From contig CAWJLS010000007.1 of the NCBI GenBank assembly GCA_963843755.1, forward strand, positions 186,001-250,000: DNA of 64,000 bases. Direction: 5' to 3'. Source of the stretch: CAWJLS01 sp963843755. Its GTDB lineage: Bacteria; Acidobacteriota; Thermoanaerobaculia; Multivoradales; DATKCC01. A model generated the notes under the pieces. It did not search any database. It worked only from the letters and a program-made list of their open reading frames with translations, and was not told the origin of the DNA. The position numbers were made by a program, and so were the translations under genes. This document shows, in pieces, positions 8,517-17,928 of the stretch. Positions within the stretch are counted from its first letter, which is position 1; every line of letters begins with the position of its first letter.

Positions 8517-11500
8517 ATGTCAGACGACTCTGCGCTACGCAGCAGCATCCTGCCGGCGGCGTTCCTGCGCGGCTGGGACGGCCGGGGCGGGGCCTCGCTC
8601 GCGGCCGCCCGGCGGGCCCTGACCGAGAAGGCCGAGAAGGCCGAGGGGGCGGACCGTCCGGGCGTCCATTGGTTGCGCGACGACCTGTGCGCGGTCCTGC
8701 CGATCGCCGGCGACCCGGCGGTCTACGACGTCGCCCTTCAGGTGGCGCGGGAGCTGGTGGCGGCGGCGCGGGCGGACGCGCCGGGCGGCGATTCCCCGCG
8801 GCTCGGGCTGCTGGTCTTCTCTGGCCGCGTGCTGGTGAGCGGCGGCACCCTCCGGCCGGCCTCCGAGCGTCTGCTCGACGATCTGGAGCGGCGCCCGCCC
8901 GAGGTCGGCGCCGAGCCGATCTGGGCCACCTCCCTGGTGACCAGCCGGCTGGAGGTGTCGCGTGCCATCGGGGGACGCACCCTCTACACCGGCCCGTCCG
9001 GCACCCGCGTGCCGATCCTGGCGGTCGGGGAAGAGGACCGGGCGGCGCCGCCGTGGCGCAGCCCGACGCTCTTCCGGCGGCGCACGGAGCGGGTCCGTCG
9101 TCCGGACGTCGAGCACATGATTGCCGGGCCGGGGGCGGTGGAGGCGCTGCGGGTCACCGGTCCCCTCGGCTGTGGCAAGACCCGGGCGGTGTGGCATGCG
9201 GTCGACGCCGCCGGCGCGGTGATCCGCGCCGCGGCCCGTCCGGCCCGCCACCGCGGCCCGTCCCTCGCCGCCCAGATCGTCCACGACCTGGCGCGCTCGG
9301 CCCTCTCCGGGGCGGCGGGCGAGGTGCCGGGCCCCGAGGACCTGGCAATGCTCGGGATCGACGACGTCGGGCGGCTGCTCGCCCCCGGGGCCGGACCCGC
9401 CGCCCTCACCGACGCCCGGCTGGTCTCGGGCCTGGTGTCCGTCTGGCTGGCGACGCGCCGTCGCGACGGCGCGCCGGTGACCCTGGTGCTCGACGACCTC
9501 GAAGGGGCCGGTCCCGGCGACCTGGCCCTGGTCCACGCCCTCGCCGACGCGGCGGTGGACGACGGCGCCTTCCGCTGCGTGCTGGTCCATCGCCAGGGCC
9601 CCGGGCACGACGGCGACCGCAGCCTGCCCGAGCTGCCCGAGGTGCGGGTGCCGCCCATGGAGCCGGACGAGATGGAGGGTCTGCGCCGCTCCGCCTGCCA
9701 GGGGCTGTCGCTGCCGGAGGAGATCACCGAACGGTTGCTGGCGGAGGCGGCGGGCCACCCGTTCCCGTTCGAGGAGGGGCTGGCGGCCCTGGCCGAGCAG
9801 GATCTGATCCGCGAGATCCACGGCAGCCTCTTCTTCCGCGGCGAGCGCGACGTGGGCTTCACGCCGTCGAACCGCCTGATGCAGCACGTGGAGGCGGAGG
9901 TGCGGCGCATCGGGCCGGCGGCGCCGGTGCGCATCCTGGCGCTCGCCGGCGACGCGGTTCCCGACGAGCGCATTCGCGCCGCCGCCCGCGCCGCCGGCCT
10001 CGACGTGCCCGCCGACTGGGCCATCGGCCTGCTGGAGGCCGGGGTGCTGCGCGAGGCGACCGGACCGTGGGGGCCGGGCGTGGCGCTGGCCTGCCCGGCC
10101 TGGGGGGACGCCCTGCGGGCGGTCGCCCCGGCGGAGGAGGCGGATCGTCTGCGCCGTCACCTGGGCGAGGTGCTCGCCGACCAGGCCTCGACCGGTGCCT
10201 GGCGTACCTACCGGATGCTCGAAGGCTCGGAGCGGGCGGTCGGGCCGCTCCTCTCCGCCGCCCGCGACCGCACGGCGCCGCCCGGCGAGCTGCTGGCGGC
10301 CCTGCGCACCGAGCTCACCCTGGTGCGCTCGGTCGCCCGCCCCGATCCCGATCTCGAGCTCGAGCTGCTGTGGGCGATCCTGCCGCTCGCCCACCGGCTG
10401 GAAGGGCTGGCGCAGAGCCGGGTCGACCTGGCCCGGGCCCAGGCGCTGGCCGCCGACGATCCGAAGAAGCTGACGGCGTTCGACGGGTTGGAGGCCGAGC
10501 TGGCGGAGGACGAGGGGCGCCTCGCCGACGCCGAGCGGATTCTGCGCGAGGCTCTTCGCCGGACCCGCCAGGTGCCCGCCGGCCAGGGGGCCCAGTCCCA
10601 GGCGCTCCTGGTGCTCCGGCTGGCGCGGCTGCTGATCCGGCGTGAGCGCCACGGCGAAGCCCGCGAGCTGCTGGAACGAGTGATCCCGATCCTCGACCGC
10701 TCCGACGCACCGGCGCTGGCGGCGAGCGCCCGCTTCCACCTGGCCAACGTCGCCCTGCACCAGAACCGGCTCGACCAGGCGATGGAGATCCACGCCCGGG
10801 CCCTCGAGACGCGGCGCGGCCTCGAACGGCCGAAGCCGATCGGCCAGTCGCTCTCCGCCATGGGGCGGGTCGCCCTCCAGATGGGGCGCTACACCGAGGC
10901 GGTGGCCTGCTACCGGGAGGCGGAGGAGGTCTTCCTCGGCTGCGGCGAGGACGAGGAGGCGAGCTTCGCCCTGATGGGCCTGGGCCGGGCAGCCGCCCGG
11001 CTGGGCGACCACGTGGCGGCGTCGCGGCCGCTGCGCACGGCGCTCAAGCTACGCGAAGAGCGGGGCGACCGGACGGGCGAGGCGATCGCCCGCCTGGCGG
11101 TGGCCGAGAACTTCCTGCTGCTGGGCCGCCCGGGGACCGCGCTGGAGGAGGCCCGGCGAGCCCACTTCGATCTCTCGCTGGCGTCGGCCAAGCTCGCCCT
11201 GGCCGACGCCGAGCAGCTCCTCGGGCGGATCGCGCTCGTCCAGCGCAACCTGGGCGACGCCCGCCGCCATCTGAGCATCGCTCTCGATGGCCACCGGCGG
11301 AGCCATGGACCGGAGGGGGCCGCCTTCGACCTGGCGTATCTGCTGGAGGTGGAGCTGCAGAAGGGGGAGTCGTACGAGATCTCGCGCCTGGTGACCGAGC
11401 TCGAGACCGAGCTCGCGTCGAGCCCGGTGATCGAACGGCGCGAAATCTTGGAGAGCCGCCTCTACCGGGGGCTGGTCCGCCTGGAGCGCCACGAGCGCGC

Positions 11501-11642
11501 CCGGCCGTTCCTGGAAGAGGCCTATCAGCGGCTGATGGACAAGACCCAGCACCTGCCCCAGGAGCTGCGCCACCGGTTCCTGTTCCAGATCCCGGAGCAC
11601 GAGCAGATCGTCCAGGCGGCGACCGACGAGTCGATCGCCTGA
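8517..11642 (+). CDS. Large P-loop NTPase (STAND/AAA-like) with C-terminal TPR array
   Basis: The 1041-residue protein starts at an ATG preceded by GAGGAGG; the open frame extends upstream but without a credible start. Residues about 1-190 form a compact alpha/beta domain, possibly a degenerate nucleotide-cyclase-like domain (LGLLVFSGRVLVSGG). A Walker A motif (GPLGCGKT, about 214-221) and Walker B (TLVLDDLEG, about 320-328) define an AAA/STAND ATPase core. The C-terminal part (about 640-1010) is a run of tetratricopeptide repeats (ALLVLRLARLLIRRERHGEA and similar). This matches MalT/PknK-style signal integrators in which TPRs gate the ATPase. No DNA-binding or kinase domain is visible, so the output is unknown. 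No membrane segments were seen. Confidence 0.75.
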   Translation: MSDDSALRSSILPAAFLRGWDGRGGASLAAARRALTEKAEKAEGADRPGVHWLRDDLCAVLPIAGDPAVYDVALQVARELVAAARADAPGGDSPRLGLLVFSGRVLVSGGTLRPASERLLDDLERRPPEVGAEPIWATSLVTSRLEVSRAIGGRTLYTGPSGTRVPILAVGEEDRAAPPWRSPTLFRRRTERVRRPDVEHMIAGPGAVEALRVTGPLGCGKTRAVWHAVDAAGAVIRAAARPARHRGPSLAAQIVHDLARSALSGAAGEVPGPEDLAMLGIDDVGRLLAPGAGPAALTDARLVSGLVSVWLATRRRDGAPVTLVLDDLEGAGPGDLALVHALADAAVDDGAFRCVLVHRQGPGHDGDRSLPELPEVRVPPMEPDEMEGLRRSACQGLSLPEEITERLLAEAAGHPFPFEEGLAALAEQDLIREIHGSLFFRGERDVGFTPSNRLMQHVEAEVRRIGPAAPVRILALAGDAVPDERIRAAARAAGLDVPADWAIGLLEAGVLREATGPWGPGVALACPAWGDALRAVAPAEEADRLRRHLGEVLADQASTGAWRTYRMLEGSERAVGPLLSAARDRTAPPGELLAALRTELTLVRSVARPDPDLELELLWAILPLAHRLEGLAQSRVDLARAQALAADDPKKLTAFDGLEAELAEDEGRLADAERILREALRRTRQVPAGQGAQSQALLVLRLARLLIRRERHGEARELLERVIPILDRSDAPALAASARFHLANVALHQNRLDQAMEIHARALETRRGLERPKPIGQSLSAMGRVALQMGRYTEAVACYREAEEVFLGCGEDEEASFALMGLGRAAARLGDHVAASRPLRTALKLREERGDRTGEAIARLAVAENFLLLGRPGTALEEARRAHFDLSLASAKLALADAEQLLGRIALVQRNLGDARRHLSIALDGHRRSHGPEGAAFDLAYLLEVELQKGESYEISRLVTELETELASSPVIERREILESRLYRGLVRLERHERARPFLEEAYQRLMDKTQHLPQELRHRFLFQIPEHEQIVQAATDESIA

Positions 11643-11660
11643 CCGGGCCGGCAATGAGAC

Positions 11661-11903
11661 TCAGTCGGTCTCGGGATCCAGCCGGACCCAGCGGCCGCAG
11701 TGGGTCCGGGGATCGGGACTTCCCAGGGCGTCACGGGTGAAGCGCTCGATCTCGGTGCGATCGGTCCCCGCCCGGCGCAGGGCCAGGCGGGTCGCGCTCA
11801 CCAGCGCCAGCGGGTTCTCCGTGCGCAGGGAGACGTGGAGATCCGGATAGCGTGGGTCCTGAGGCATCAGGCGTTGGGGCTCCTCGAGCAATCTCGGCAT
11901 CAT
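11661..11903 (-). CDS. Small conserved-looking hypothetical protein (80 aa)
   Basis: The frame starting MMPRLLEEPQRLMPQDPRYP has a GGAG about 10 bases upstream and ends with RWVRLDPETD. It is a soluble, Arg-rich, mainly helical small protein with a central segment SLRTENPLALVSATRLALR and RAGTDRTEIERFTRDAL. No named family was recognised. It lies 50 bases downstream of the RND transporter gene on the same strand, so it may be its last operon member. Codon use and composition match the neighbouring genes, which supports it being real. Confidence 0.6.
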   Translation of the reverse strand: MMPRLLEEPQRLMPQDPRYPDLHVSLRTENPLALVSATRLALRRAGTDRTEIERFTRDALGSPDPRTHCGRWVRLDPETD

Positions 11904-11953
11904 GGGGACGACTCCGACCGTCACCCTATAGAACGCACGAGCTGCCCGAAACG

Positions 11954-14212
11954 TTACGCCGGAGGCGAAAACTCCTTGCCGCGTCCCTTGCCGGCAGCCG
12001 CCGCGAGCCACGGCAGGACGACCAGGGTGAAGAGGGTGGCCGCGCCGATGCCGAGCACCACCGCCAGGCCGAAGCGGCGGGTGGGCGGGAAGCTCGACAG
12101 CAGGAAGAGGCCGAAGCCGGCGGCCAGGATGGTGCCGGCGCCGGCCACCGGCCGCGCCAGGCGGCCGCGGGCCTCGATCCAGGCCGGCCACGGGGCGAGG
12201 CCTTCGCGGCGCAGGCGGCGGGCGGCGGCGACCAGATGGATCATGGAGTCGATGCCGACCGACAGGGCGACGTTGGCCGCCGGGGAGGAGATGAAGTCGA
12301 CCGGTAGGGCGCCGAGCCCGAGGACGCCGAAGAGGACGATCGGCGTGCCGGCGAGACAGATCATCATGGCCAGGGCCGTGCGGCCGTCGCGGGCCACCGC
12401 CCAGGAGACGCCGGCGAACAGCAGGAACAGCCCGCCCAGGCCGGTGACCAGGCTGGACGAAACCAGGCTGGCGAGCTGACCCTGGAGCTCGAACAGGCCC
12501 GCCGTCGCCTCGACGGTGAAGCCGTTGTGCCGCAGGATGCCGTCGATCCGGTCGACGATCTGCACCCTCGACGCGGTCCGCCCCGCCTCGCGCATGCGCA
12601 GGAAGAGCAGCCCCTGCTGGCGGTCGTCGGTGACGAACGCCTGGGCGACCCGGCCGAAGGCCGGAGAGGAGAGCATGTCGATCAGCCCGCGGCTGCCCAT
12701 CATGCCGGCCAGGGGGGAGCTGCGGGCCGCCTCGTCGACCAGCGGCGCGAGCGACAGGGCCGTGCCGACTGCCGGATCGGCCTCCAGCTCCTTCTGCACG
12801 GCCGCCAGACGGGTGAGCGCGTCGTCGCTGTCGAGGCGCCCGCCGGCCGATGGCGATGGGTCGGTGTCGCGGAACAGCACGCGGAGCGGGCTCGAGCCAC
12901 CGGCCTCGTCGACCACGGCCAGGCCAGTGCCGATCGGGCTGTCCGGGTCGAAGTAGGCGAGCAGTCCCGGGTCGGTGGTGATCCGGGGCAGGCCGAGGGC
13001 GGCCAGCGCCACCAGCACGGCGACCACGGCCACGGCGGCTCCGAGCCGCCGGCCGCCGAACGGGTCGCGGGGCGACGGGGCGGGGCCGGTCGGGTGGTTG
13101 GGGTCGGGGCGGGGCGGATCGCGGCGCCGGAGGAACGGCGGGTAGAGCGTGTAGGCGGCCGCCAGGGCGACCAGGGTGCCGATGGAGCCGGCCTTGCCCA
13201 GCTCCCGCAGCGGCTCGGCGGAGGCCAGGAGCAGGCTGGCGAAGCCGGCCAGGGTCGTCGCCATGCACCAGAACGACGCCTCGCCGGTGACCCGGAGCGC
13301 CTGCGCCAGGTCGCCGAGGCGGCGGGCGTTGGCGGTCAGGTAGATCAGGTGCGACAGGGTGAGGACGAAGACGATGGTGACGATGTTGGCGGTCAGGACG
13401 CCGATCGACAGCCCGGCCAACGACAGCAGGGCCAGGGTGGCGGCACAGGCCGCGAGACAGGTGGCCAGGACGCCCGCCACCACCCAGCGGTCTCGGTAGA
13501 GCAGGGCGATCACCAGGCCGAAGACCAGCACGGCGGCGAGGGTGAAGGTCCGGAGGTCGCGCAGCAGGGCGCGCCGGATGCGCTCGACCACGTACGGCAC
13601 GCCGGAGATCGAGACGTCGACTTCGCCGGGCTCGAGCCCCGGAGGATGGGCTTCCACCGCGTGCACGGTCTCCTCCAGGCGCTCGACCAGCGCTCCCTGG
13701 CCCGCACCTCGGGAGTCGGTGGGCTCGGTGGAGTCGCCCAGCTCGACCACCAGGTAGGTCAGGGCGGGAGGGGACGTGCCTCCCGCGGCGGACGGGGTCA
13801 GCAGCCGGCGCCAGAACGGGCCGGTGAAGGCGGCCGCGGGGCTCGGCGGGCCGGAGGTGATGCTGCGCACCGCCGCGACGCCGTCGAGCGCGGCGAGCTG
13901 GCGGGTGAGCTCTCTGATGGTGCTGGTGTAGCCCGCCGAGCGCACGTCCGGCGCGGCGACCGCCAGCAGCACCTGGGGGCGGGACGGGAAAAGGGCGTCG
14001 ATCTGCTCGGCGGAGCGCAGCTCGGGGGCGTCGGCGGAGAAGAAGAAGTCGCTCTCGACCTTGGGCGTGAGGTCGACCCGCAGGAAGACGGCGACCACCG
14101 TGACGATCGCGAACGCCAGCACCAGCCAGCGGGTGGCCGAGGCGGCGAGCACCGGCCGGTGCGGCGGTCGGGGACGGGCGCGCTCGTCTCGATCTCGTGA
14201 CTGCTGGCTCAT
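11954..14212 (-). CDS. RND/MMPL-superfamily membrane transporter
   Basis: The 752-residue protein has the two-fold RND architecture: one N-terminal helix, a large periplasmic loop, a five- to six-helix bundle (about 220-400), then a second copy (TM at about 410, loop, and TM bundle about 590-740). Typical segments are LYRDRWVVAGVLATCLAACA in the first bundle and NVALSVGIDSMIHLVAAARR in the second. It resembles the MMPL/HpnN-type group of lipid or hopanoid transporters more than AcrB drug pumps, since it is short and has no adaptor gene beside it. The ATG used here follows a 29-residue upstream stretch that could also be translated from a TTG, but that TTG lacks a ribosome site. Confidence 0.85.
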   Translation of the reverse strand: MSQQSRDRDERARPRPPHRPVLAASATRWLVLAFAIVTVVAVFLRVDLTPKVESDFFFSADAPELRSAEQIDALFPSRPQVLLAVAAPDVRSAGYTSTIRELTRQLAALDGVAAVRSITSGPPSPAAAFTGPFWRRLLTPSAAGGTSPPALTYLVVELGDSTEPTDSRGAGQGALVERLEETVHAVEAHPPGLEPGEVDVSISGVPYVVERIRRALLRDLRTFTLAAVLVFGLVIALLYRDRWVVAGVLATCLAACAATLALLSLAGLSIGVLTANIVTIVFVLTLSHLIYLTANARRLGDLAQALRVTGEASFWCMATTLAGFASLLLASAEPLRELGKAGSIGTLVALAAAYTLYPPFLRRRDPPRPDPNHPTGPAPSPRDPFGGRRLGAAVAVVAVLVALAALGLPRITTDPGLLAYFDPDSPIGTGLAVVDEAGGSSPLRVLFRDTDPSPSAGGRLDSDDALTRLAAVQKELEADPAVGTALSLAPLVDEAARSSPLAGMMGSRGLIDMLSSPAFGRVAQAFVTDDRQQGLLFLRMREAGRTASRVQIVDRIDGILRHNGFTVEATAGLFELQGQLASLVSSSLVTGLGGLFLLFAGVSWAVARDGRTALAMMICLAGTPIVLFGVLGLGALPVDFISSPAANVALSVGIDSMIHLVAAARRLRREGLAPWPAWIEARGRLARPVAGAGTILAAGFGLFLLSSFPPTRRFGLAVVLGIGAATLFTLVVLPWLAAAAGKGRGKEFSPPA

Positions 14213-14350
14213 CGGCTGACTCGTCCCCGCTGCCCGGCTCGTCCGGGTCGATTGTAGGCGCTCTCCGCTCAAACGATCCGAGGCCGGTGGATGTTTCAAG
14301 GAGTAGACTCGGCCGGTGATTCACCCCACCCTACACAAGGAGGCATTGCC

Positions 14351-14698
14351 ATGAAGCGTCTTCTACCGATCGCGGGGATTCTCGTCTTCGCCGTCGCGGT
14401 CTTCTTCGCCAACCCTGCCAAGTCGGACGACGGTGGCGCGGGCAAGAAGCTCTTCCTCGCCCAGAAGTGCAACCTCTGCCATTCGATCCCGCCCGCCGGC
14501 ATCGAGGCGATGACCAAGTCGGCGGCGATCAAGGGCCCGGACCTGGTCAACGTGGGGGATCGGCACGACAAGGAGTGGGTCAAGAAGTGGCTCCGCCTCG
14601 AGGAGACCATGAACGGCAAGAAGCACAAGAAGAAGTTCAGCGGCAGCGACGAGGAGCTCGACACGCTGGTCGACTGGGTGCTCTCCCACAAGAGCTAG
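14351..14698 (+). CDS. Small exported mono-haem c-type cytochrome
   Basis: The 115-residue protein has a classical signal peptide (about 1-25, MKRLLPIAGILVFAVAVFF) and a single haem-attachment motif CNLCH at about 40-44. A lysine-rich C-terminal half follows with a candidate axial methionine in LEETMNGKKHKKK. It would be a periplasmic electron carrier matured by the Ccm/Ccs system. AAGGAGG lies just before the selected ATG; the upstream in-frame ATG at 14291 is not used because the signal peptide begins here. The haem ligand arrangement resembles that of class I cytochromes. No oxidase or reductase gene is adjacent, so its partner is unknown. Confidence 0.88.
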   Translation: MKRLLPIAGILVFAVAVFFANPAKSDDGGAGKKLFLAQKCNLCHSIPPAGIEAMTKSAAIKGPDLVNVGDRHDKEWVKKWLRLEETMNGKKHKKKFSGSDEELDTLVDWVLSHKS

Positions 14699-14796
14699 GC
14701 GATCCCCGGGAGCTCGCGGTGAGGAAGCGCGCGGCCGCACCGCCTTGCCGCTGTTGACCGCGACCTCCCGGCGGTCGTCGAAACCGAGGAAAGATG

Positions 14797-14825
14797 AACG
14801 GGGGCGCCGGTCGGCGCCCCCGTTT
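14797..14825. terminator. Bidirectional intrinsic terminator
   Basis: A perfect 12-bp stem (AACGGGGGCGCC / GGCGCCCCCGTT) closes a GGTC tetraloop, with AA on one side and TTT on the other. It lies between the convergent cytochrome gene and FG-GAP protein gene, so it probably ends both transcripts. Confidence 0.85.
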
Positions 14826-14871
14826 GCGTCATGGGCTGTTCGCCGGGGTCTCCCCCGGCGGGCGGCCCGCC

Positions 14872-17049
14872 TCAGTGGCGCCGGTGGGCGGCCGCGAACG
14901 CGCGCAGGGCGCTCGCCAGGTAGCGGCCGTGCTCGCGCCGGGTGACGGCGCCGGCGGCCTCCAGCTCGTCGAGCGCGTTGCCGACGCAGGCCGCGTACGC
15001 TCTCGGAGTCGCGGCCGGATCGTCATAGCTGCACGGGATCTCCGGGAAGAGGACGTGCTCCCCCGCGCGCACCCCGTAGAGGCGGTTGTGCACGCCGCCC
15101 GGCCAGAGGACGTCGACCGTCGCCCGGAAGGCGGAGCCGAGGCCGAAGGTGAGCTCGTGGGCGTGCTGGGAGGCGTAGCTCGATCCGCCCAGGACCGCCC
15201 GGATCGCGGTCTTGCCACGATCCGGCGTCACCCGGAGGATCGCGCCGTAGCCGTCCCTCGGCACCCCGGCGCCGGCGACGTCCCCGACCGAGCCGCGGGT
15301 GGCGACCCCGATCCAGCGGTTGCCGCCGTGGCGACCCCGGGTCTGCTCGGGGAGTCCCTTCTGGGCCTGGTGCGGGCCGAGGTGCGGACCGTGGTGGTCG
15401 TCATCGCCCGAGTTGAGCTCCACCGCGACGGTGCCGAGCGGGAACTGGACGCCCGAGTAGACGAGCTGTCCCGGTTCGGTGCCGGGGAGCCAGGTGGGGA
15501 AGACGAGGGCCAGCCCGTCGATCGGCGAGCTCCACGTCCGCGGGTACGGCATCGGCCCGAACGGCTCGGTCGGCAGGTTGGCCGCGGAGATCGAGACGAT
15601 GTCCGGGTACCCATCGCCGTTCAGGTCGCCCACCGCGAGGCCGTGTTCGATCCGCCGGTTGTGGGGCGCACCGGTGGGGATGATCGCGTTCAGGTCGTAG
15701 GTGAAGCCGGCCGCGCCGTCGTTCTCGGCCAGCGAGCCCGGGTTCGCCAGGTCGACGAACGGTCCGGCGTCGAGGCCGCCGTAGAAGACCAGGTCCGTGT
15801 CGCCGTCGTTGTCGTAGTCGAGGGCGCTCGTGCCCCAACTGAAGCCGTCGGCGACCATCGGTCCGAGGCCCGGATCGTCGAAGGTGCCGTCCGGCCGCTG
15901 GAGATACCAACGCGCGGCGTAGGCGCCGAGGTGCGCCCCCGGAACTCCCAGGGAGTCCTCCAGCCAGTCGCCGGAGTTCGAGGCGAACAGGTCGAGCGTG
16001 CCGTCGAAGTTGAAGTCGCCGAAGGCCAGCCCCATCCACTCGCCCGGCTTGTCGAGACCGACGCTGTCGGTGACGTCGGTGAAATGGGCGGTGCCGTCGT
16101 TGACCAGGTAGCGCAGCAGCCCGCGGTCGATGCCGCCGGCCGAGGCGAACGGGATGGCGCCGTTGTCGTTGGCCGTGACGATGTCGACGATGCCGTCCTG
16201 GTTCAGGTCGACGGCGGCCACCGACCAGGTGATCTCCTGGACGGCGCCGACGCCCGAGCTGGCGCTGGCGTCGACGAAGGTGTTGTTGCCGGCGCTCAGG
16301 AAGAGCTGGTTGGGCTCGCTGAGGGCGTACGGGACGACGAAGATCGCCAGGTTGGACGCCATGTCGAAGCTGTGGGCGACGACGATGTCGAGCAGACCGT
16401 CGCCGTTGAAGTCGGCCATCGAGCAGGTGGTGGAGGCGAGGTTGCCGCCGCCGGTGCCGCTGGCGGCGGTGATGTCGGCGAACGTGCCGTCGCCCAGGTT
16501 CTCGAACAGGCGGTCGGGCTCGCCGCGGCCGAGGACGTAGAGGTCCGGATCGCCGTCGTTGTCGATGTCGCCGTAGCAGACGCCGGTCGAGTCCTGGTCG
16601 GTGGCGTCGACCCCGGCGGCGACGGCGACGTCGACGAAGCCGAAGGTGCCGGTCTCCTTCAGTTGGTTGGAGAACAGGGCGTTGGCGCCGCCGGGACCGT
16701 TGGTGGCGTAGAGGTCCAGGTCGCCGTCGCCGTCATAGTCGAGCAGGGCGACGCCCGGGGCGCCGTGGGGCTTGATCGGAGACGGGCCGATGAAGTCGTC
16801 GAGGAAGGCCGTCCCCAGGGCCTGGACGCTGCGGGCGTTGGCCAGGGTCGCCGACGGGACCCGACGGAAAGCCGCGACGTCGGGCAGGCTGGCGGTCACG
16901 TCCGTGAAGTGGACCCCCGACGCGACGGCGGGGGTCGTGAGCACCGAAAGGAAGGTCAGGGCGGCCAGACAGACCAGGGCCGCGCGACCGGTGCGGAGGG
17001 TCCGGAACGAACGGCGGGCGGAACGACGGCGGGAACGGGGGGTGATCAT
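14872..17049 (-). CDS. Exported FG-GAP/VCBS repeat protein with UnbV-ASPIC-like C terminus
   Basis: This 725-residue secreted protein has an Arg-rich signal peptide (hydrophobic core about residues 24-44). At least seven FG-GAP/VCBS calcium-binding blades follow, each marked by a DxDxDGxxDL loop, such as DYDGDGDLDLY, DIDNDGDPDLY, DFNGDGLLDIV and DLNGDGYPDIV. The final 150 residues resemble the ASPIC/UnbV domain (GVGAILRVTPDRG-like segment, then VDVLWPGGVHNRLYG). The fold is an integrin-alpha-like beta-propeller, usually a surface or periplasmic binding scaffold; no catalytic residues are evident. The start was moved to the second methionine because AAGGAG precedes it. It belongs to the same broad family as the gene at 17929. 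Confidence 0.88.
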   Translation of the reverse strand: MITPRSRRRSARRSFRTLRTGRAALVCLAALTFLSVLTTPAVASGVHFTDVTASLPDVAAFRRVPSATLANARSVQALGTAFLDDFIGPSPIKPHGAPGVALLDYDGDGDLDLYATNGPGGANALFSNQLKETGTFGFVDVAVAAGVDATDQDSTGVCYGDIDNDGDPDLYVLGRGEPDRLFENLGDGTFADITAASGTGGGNLASTTCSMADFNGDGLLDIVVAHSFDMASNLAIFVVPYALSEPNQLFLSAGNNTFVDASASSGVGAVQEITWSVAAVDLNQDGIVDIVTANDNGAIPFASAGGIDRGLLRYLVNDGTAHFTDVTDSVGLDKPGEWMGLAFGDFNFDGTLDLFASNSGDWLEDSLGVPGAHLGAYAARWYLQRPDGTFDDPGLGPMVADGFSWGTSALDYDNDGDTDLVFYGGLDAGPFVDLANPGSLAENDGAAGFTYDLNAIIPTGAPHNRRIEHGLAVGDLNGDGYPDIVSISAANLPTEPFGPMPYPRTWSSPIDGLALVFPTWLPGTEPGQLVYSGVQFPLGTVAVELNSGDDDHHGPHLGPHQAQKGLPEQTRGRHGGNRWIGVATRGSVGDVAGAGVPRDGYGAILRVTPDRGKTAIRAVLGGSSYASQHAHELTFGLGSAFRATVDVLWPGGVHNRLYGVRAGEHVLFPEIPCSYDDPAATPRAYAACVGNALDELEAAGAVTRREHGRYLASALRAFAAAHRRH

Positions 17050-17082
17050 CGAGTCGTTCTCCTTATCTCTGTGCGCGGGATT

Positions 17083-17125
17083 TCTCGATACGAGAGTCCA
17101 TATCAATTCAAGTACGAAATATCGG
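17083..17125 (-). promoter_or_regulatory. AT-rich promoter region with small palindrome
   Basis: This is one of the few AT-rich stretches in the region, directly upstream of the FG-GAP gene. It contains the palindrome TCTCG-ATA-CGAGA (17083-17095). On the minus strand the region reads TTGAATTGATATGGACTCTCGTATCGA, which has -35-like and -10-like hexamers but with non-ideal spacing (15-16). Confidence 0.35.
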
Positions 17126-17232
17126 AAGCTCGGGACACGGTGGCCGAACCGCCGTGGGCGCGGGCCGGAGCCTGCGCGGGACCGGGCGCGGCACCGGGGT
17201 GCCGATCCGGTCGGAGAGGAAGACTCGAGAGG

Positions 17233-17769
17233 CTACGCGGGGCTGGGAGCCGGGCGGACGAAGGTGCCCTTCTGCCGGTCCTTCCGGACGCCGGGGAAGG
17301 GGAGCGCCCGGCCGTGGGCCACGCAGTAGACGCCGGGGGCGAGCGCCCGGGTGGCGAACAGGGCTTCGGTGAGGTTCTGGAGGGCGTCCGAGCGCTTCAT
17401 CTCGAACGGTCGCATGGCGCCGGTGAAGACCACCGGTACCTCCGGGGAGGGGAGGGCGGCGACCACCCGCTCACCGGTCTCGGCCAGCGTGTCGGTGCCG
17501 TGGAGGACGACAATGCCGGCGGGACGAGGCTCCTCGGCGAGGGCCTTGCGCACCGCATCGACGACCCTGGACCGGTCGTCTTCGACCATGTCGAGGCTGT
17601 CCTTGCTCATCAGCTCGACGATCTCGGTCTCGACCCCCTCCAGGCGGAGCTCGGAGAGCATGCGCCGGACGATCGAGCGCCGGTTGACCAGCTCGCCGGT
17701 GTGCTCGTCGTAGACCTTCTCGATGGTGCCGCCGGTGGTGATCAGGCAGATGTGCTCGCGCTCGTCCAT
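17233..17769 (-). CDS. Short asparaginase-family protein (N-terminal domain only)
   Basis: The 178-residue protein carries both active-site signatures of type I/II asparaginase: TTGGTI (nucleophile Thr at about residue 12) near the start and HGTDT at about 90. Standard asparaginases are about 330 residues with a second, smaller domain. This protein stops cleanly after the first domain (ALPFPGVRKDRQKG), as in a known group of short bacterial asparaginase-like proteins. It probably hydrolyses an amide substrate in the cytoplasm, but activity on asparagine is not assured because the C-terminal domain helps form the active site at the dimer interface. It is 183 bases upstream of the FG-GAP gene on the same strand. 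Confidence 0.8.
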   Translation of the reverse strand: MDEREHICLITTGGTIEKVYDEHTGELVNRRSIVRRMLSELRLEGVETEIVELMSKDSLDMVEDDRSRVVDAVRKALAEEPRPAGIVVLHGTDTLAETGERVVAALPSPEVPVVFTGAMRPFEMKRSDALQNLTEALFATRALAPGVYCVAHGRALPFPGVRKDRQKGTFVRPAPSPA

Positions 17770-17928
17770 GGCGCGGCGACTCTATCGCGGACCGGGGCTC
17801 GTCCTGCGCCGGTCGCGGTCCCGTCCTGGGTCCCGTCCTGGTTGGGGGCAGGGCACGATGACGGCCGTGACCGTGCCGCCGGAGGCGACGTGGAAGCCGG
17901 GCTCCGGAAGGGAGGTAGACTCGGCGGC

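Noticed and set aside
14794..17928. Very long plus-strand open frame in front of the CRTAC1-type gene, which would make a 1682-residue protein
   Set aside because: It runs antisense to the FG-GAP and asparaginase genes, its translation is low-complexity Val/Gly/Arg/Asp-rich, and the signal peptide and ribosome site sit at 17929. High GC content removes stop codons from the opposite frame.
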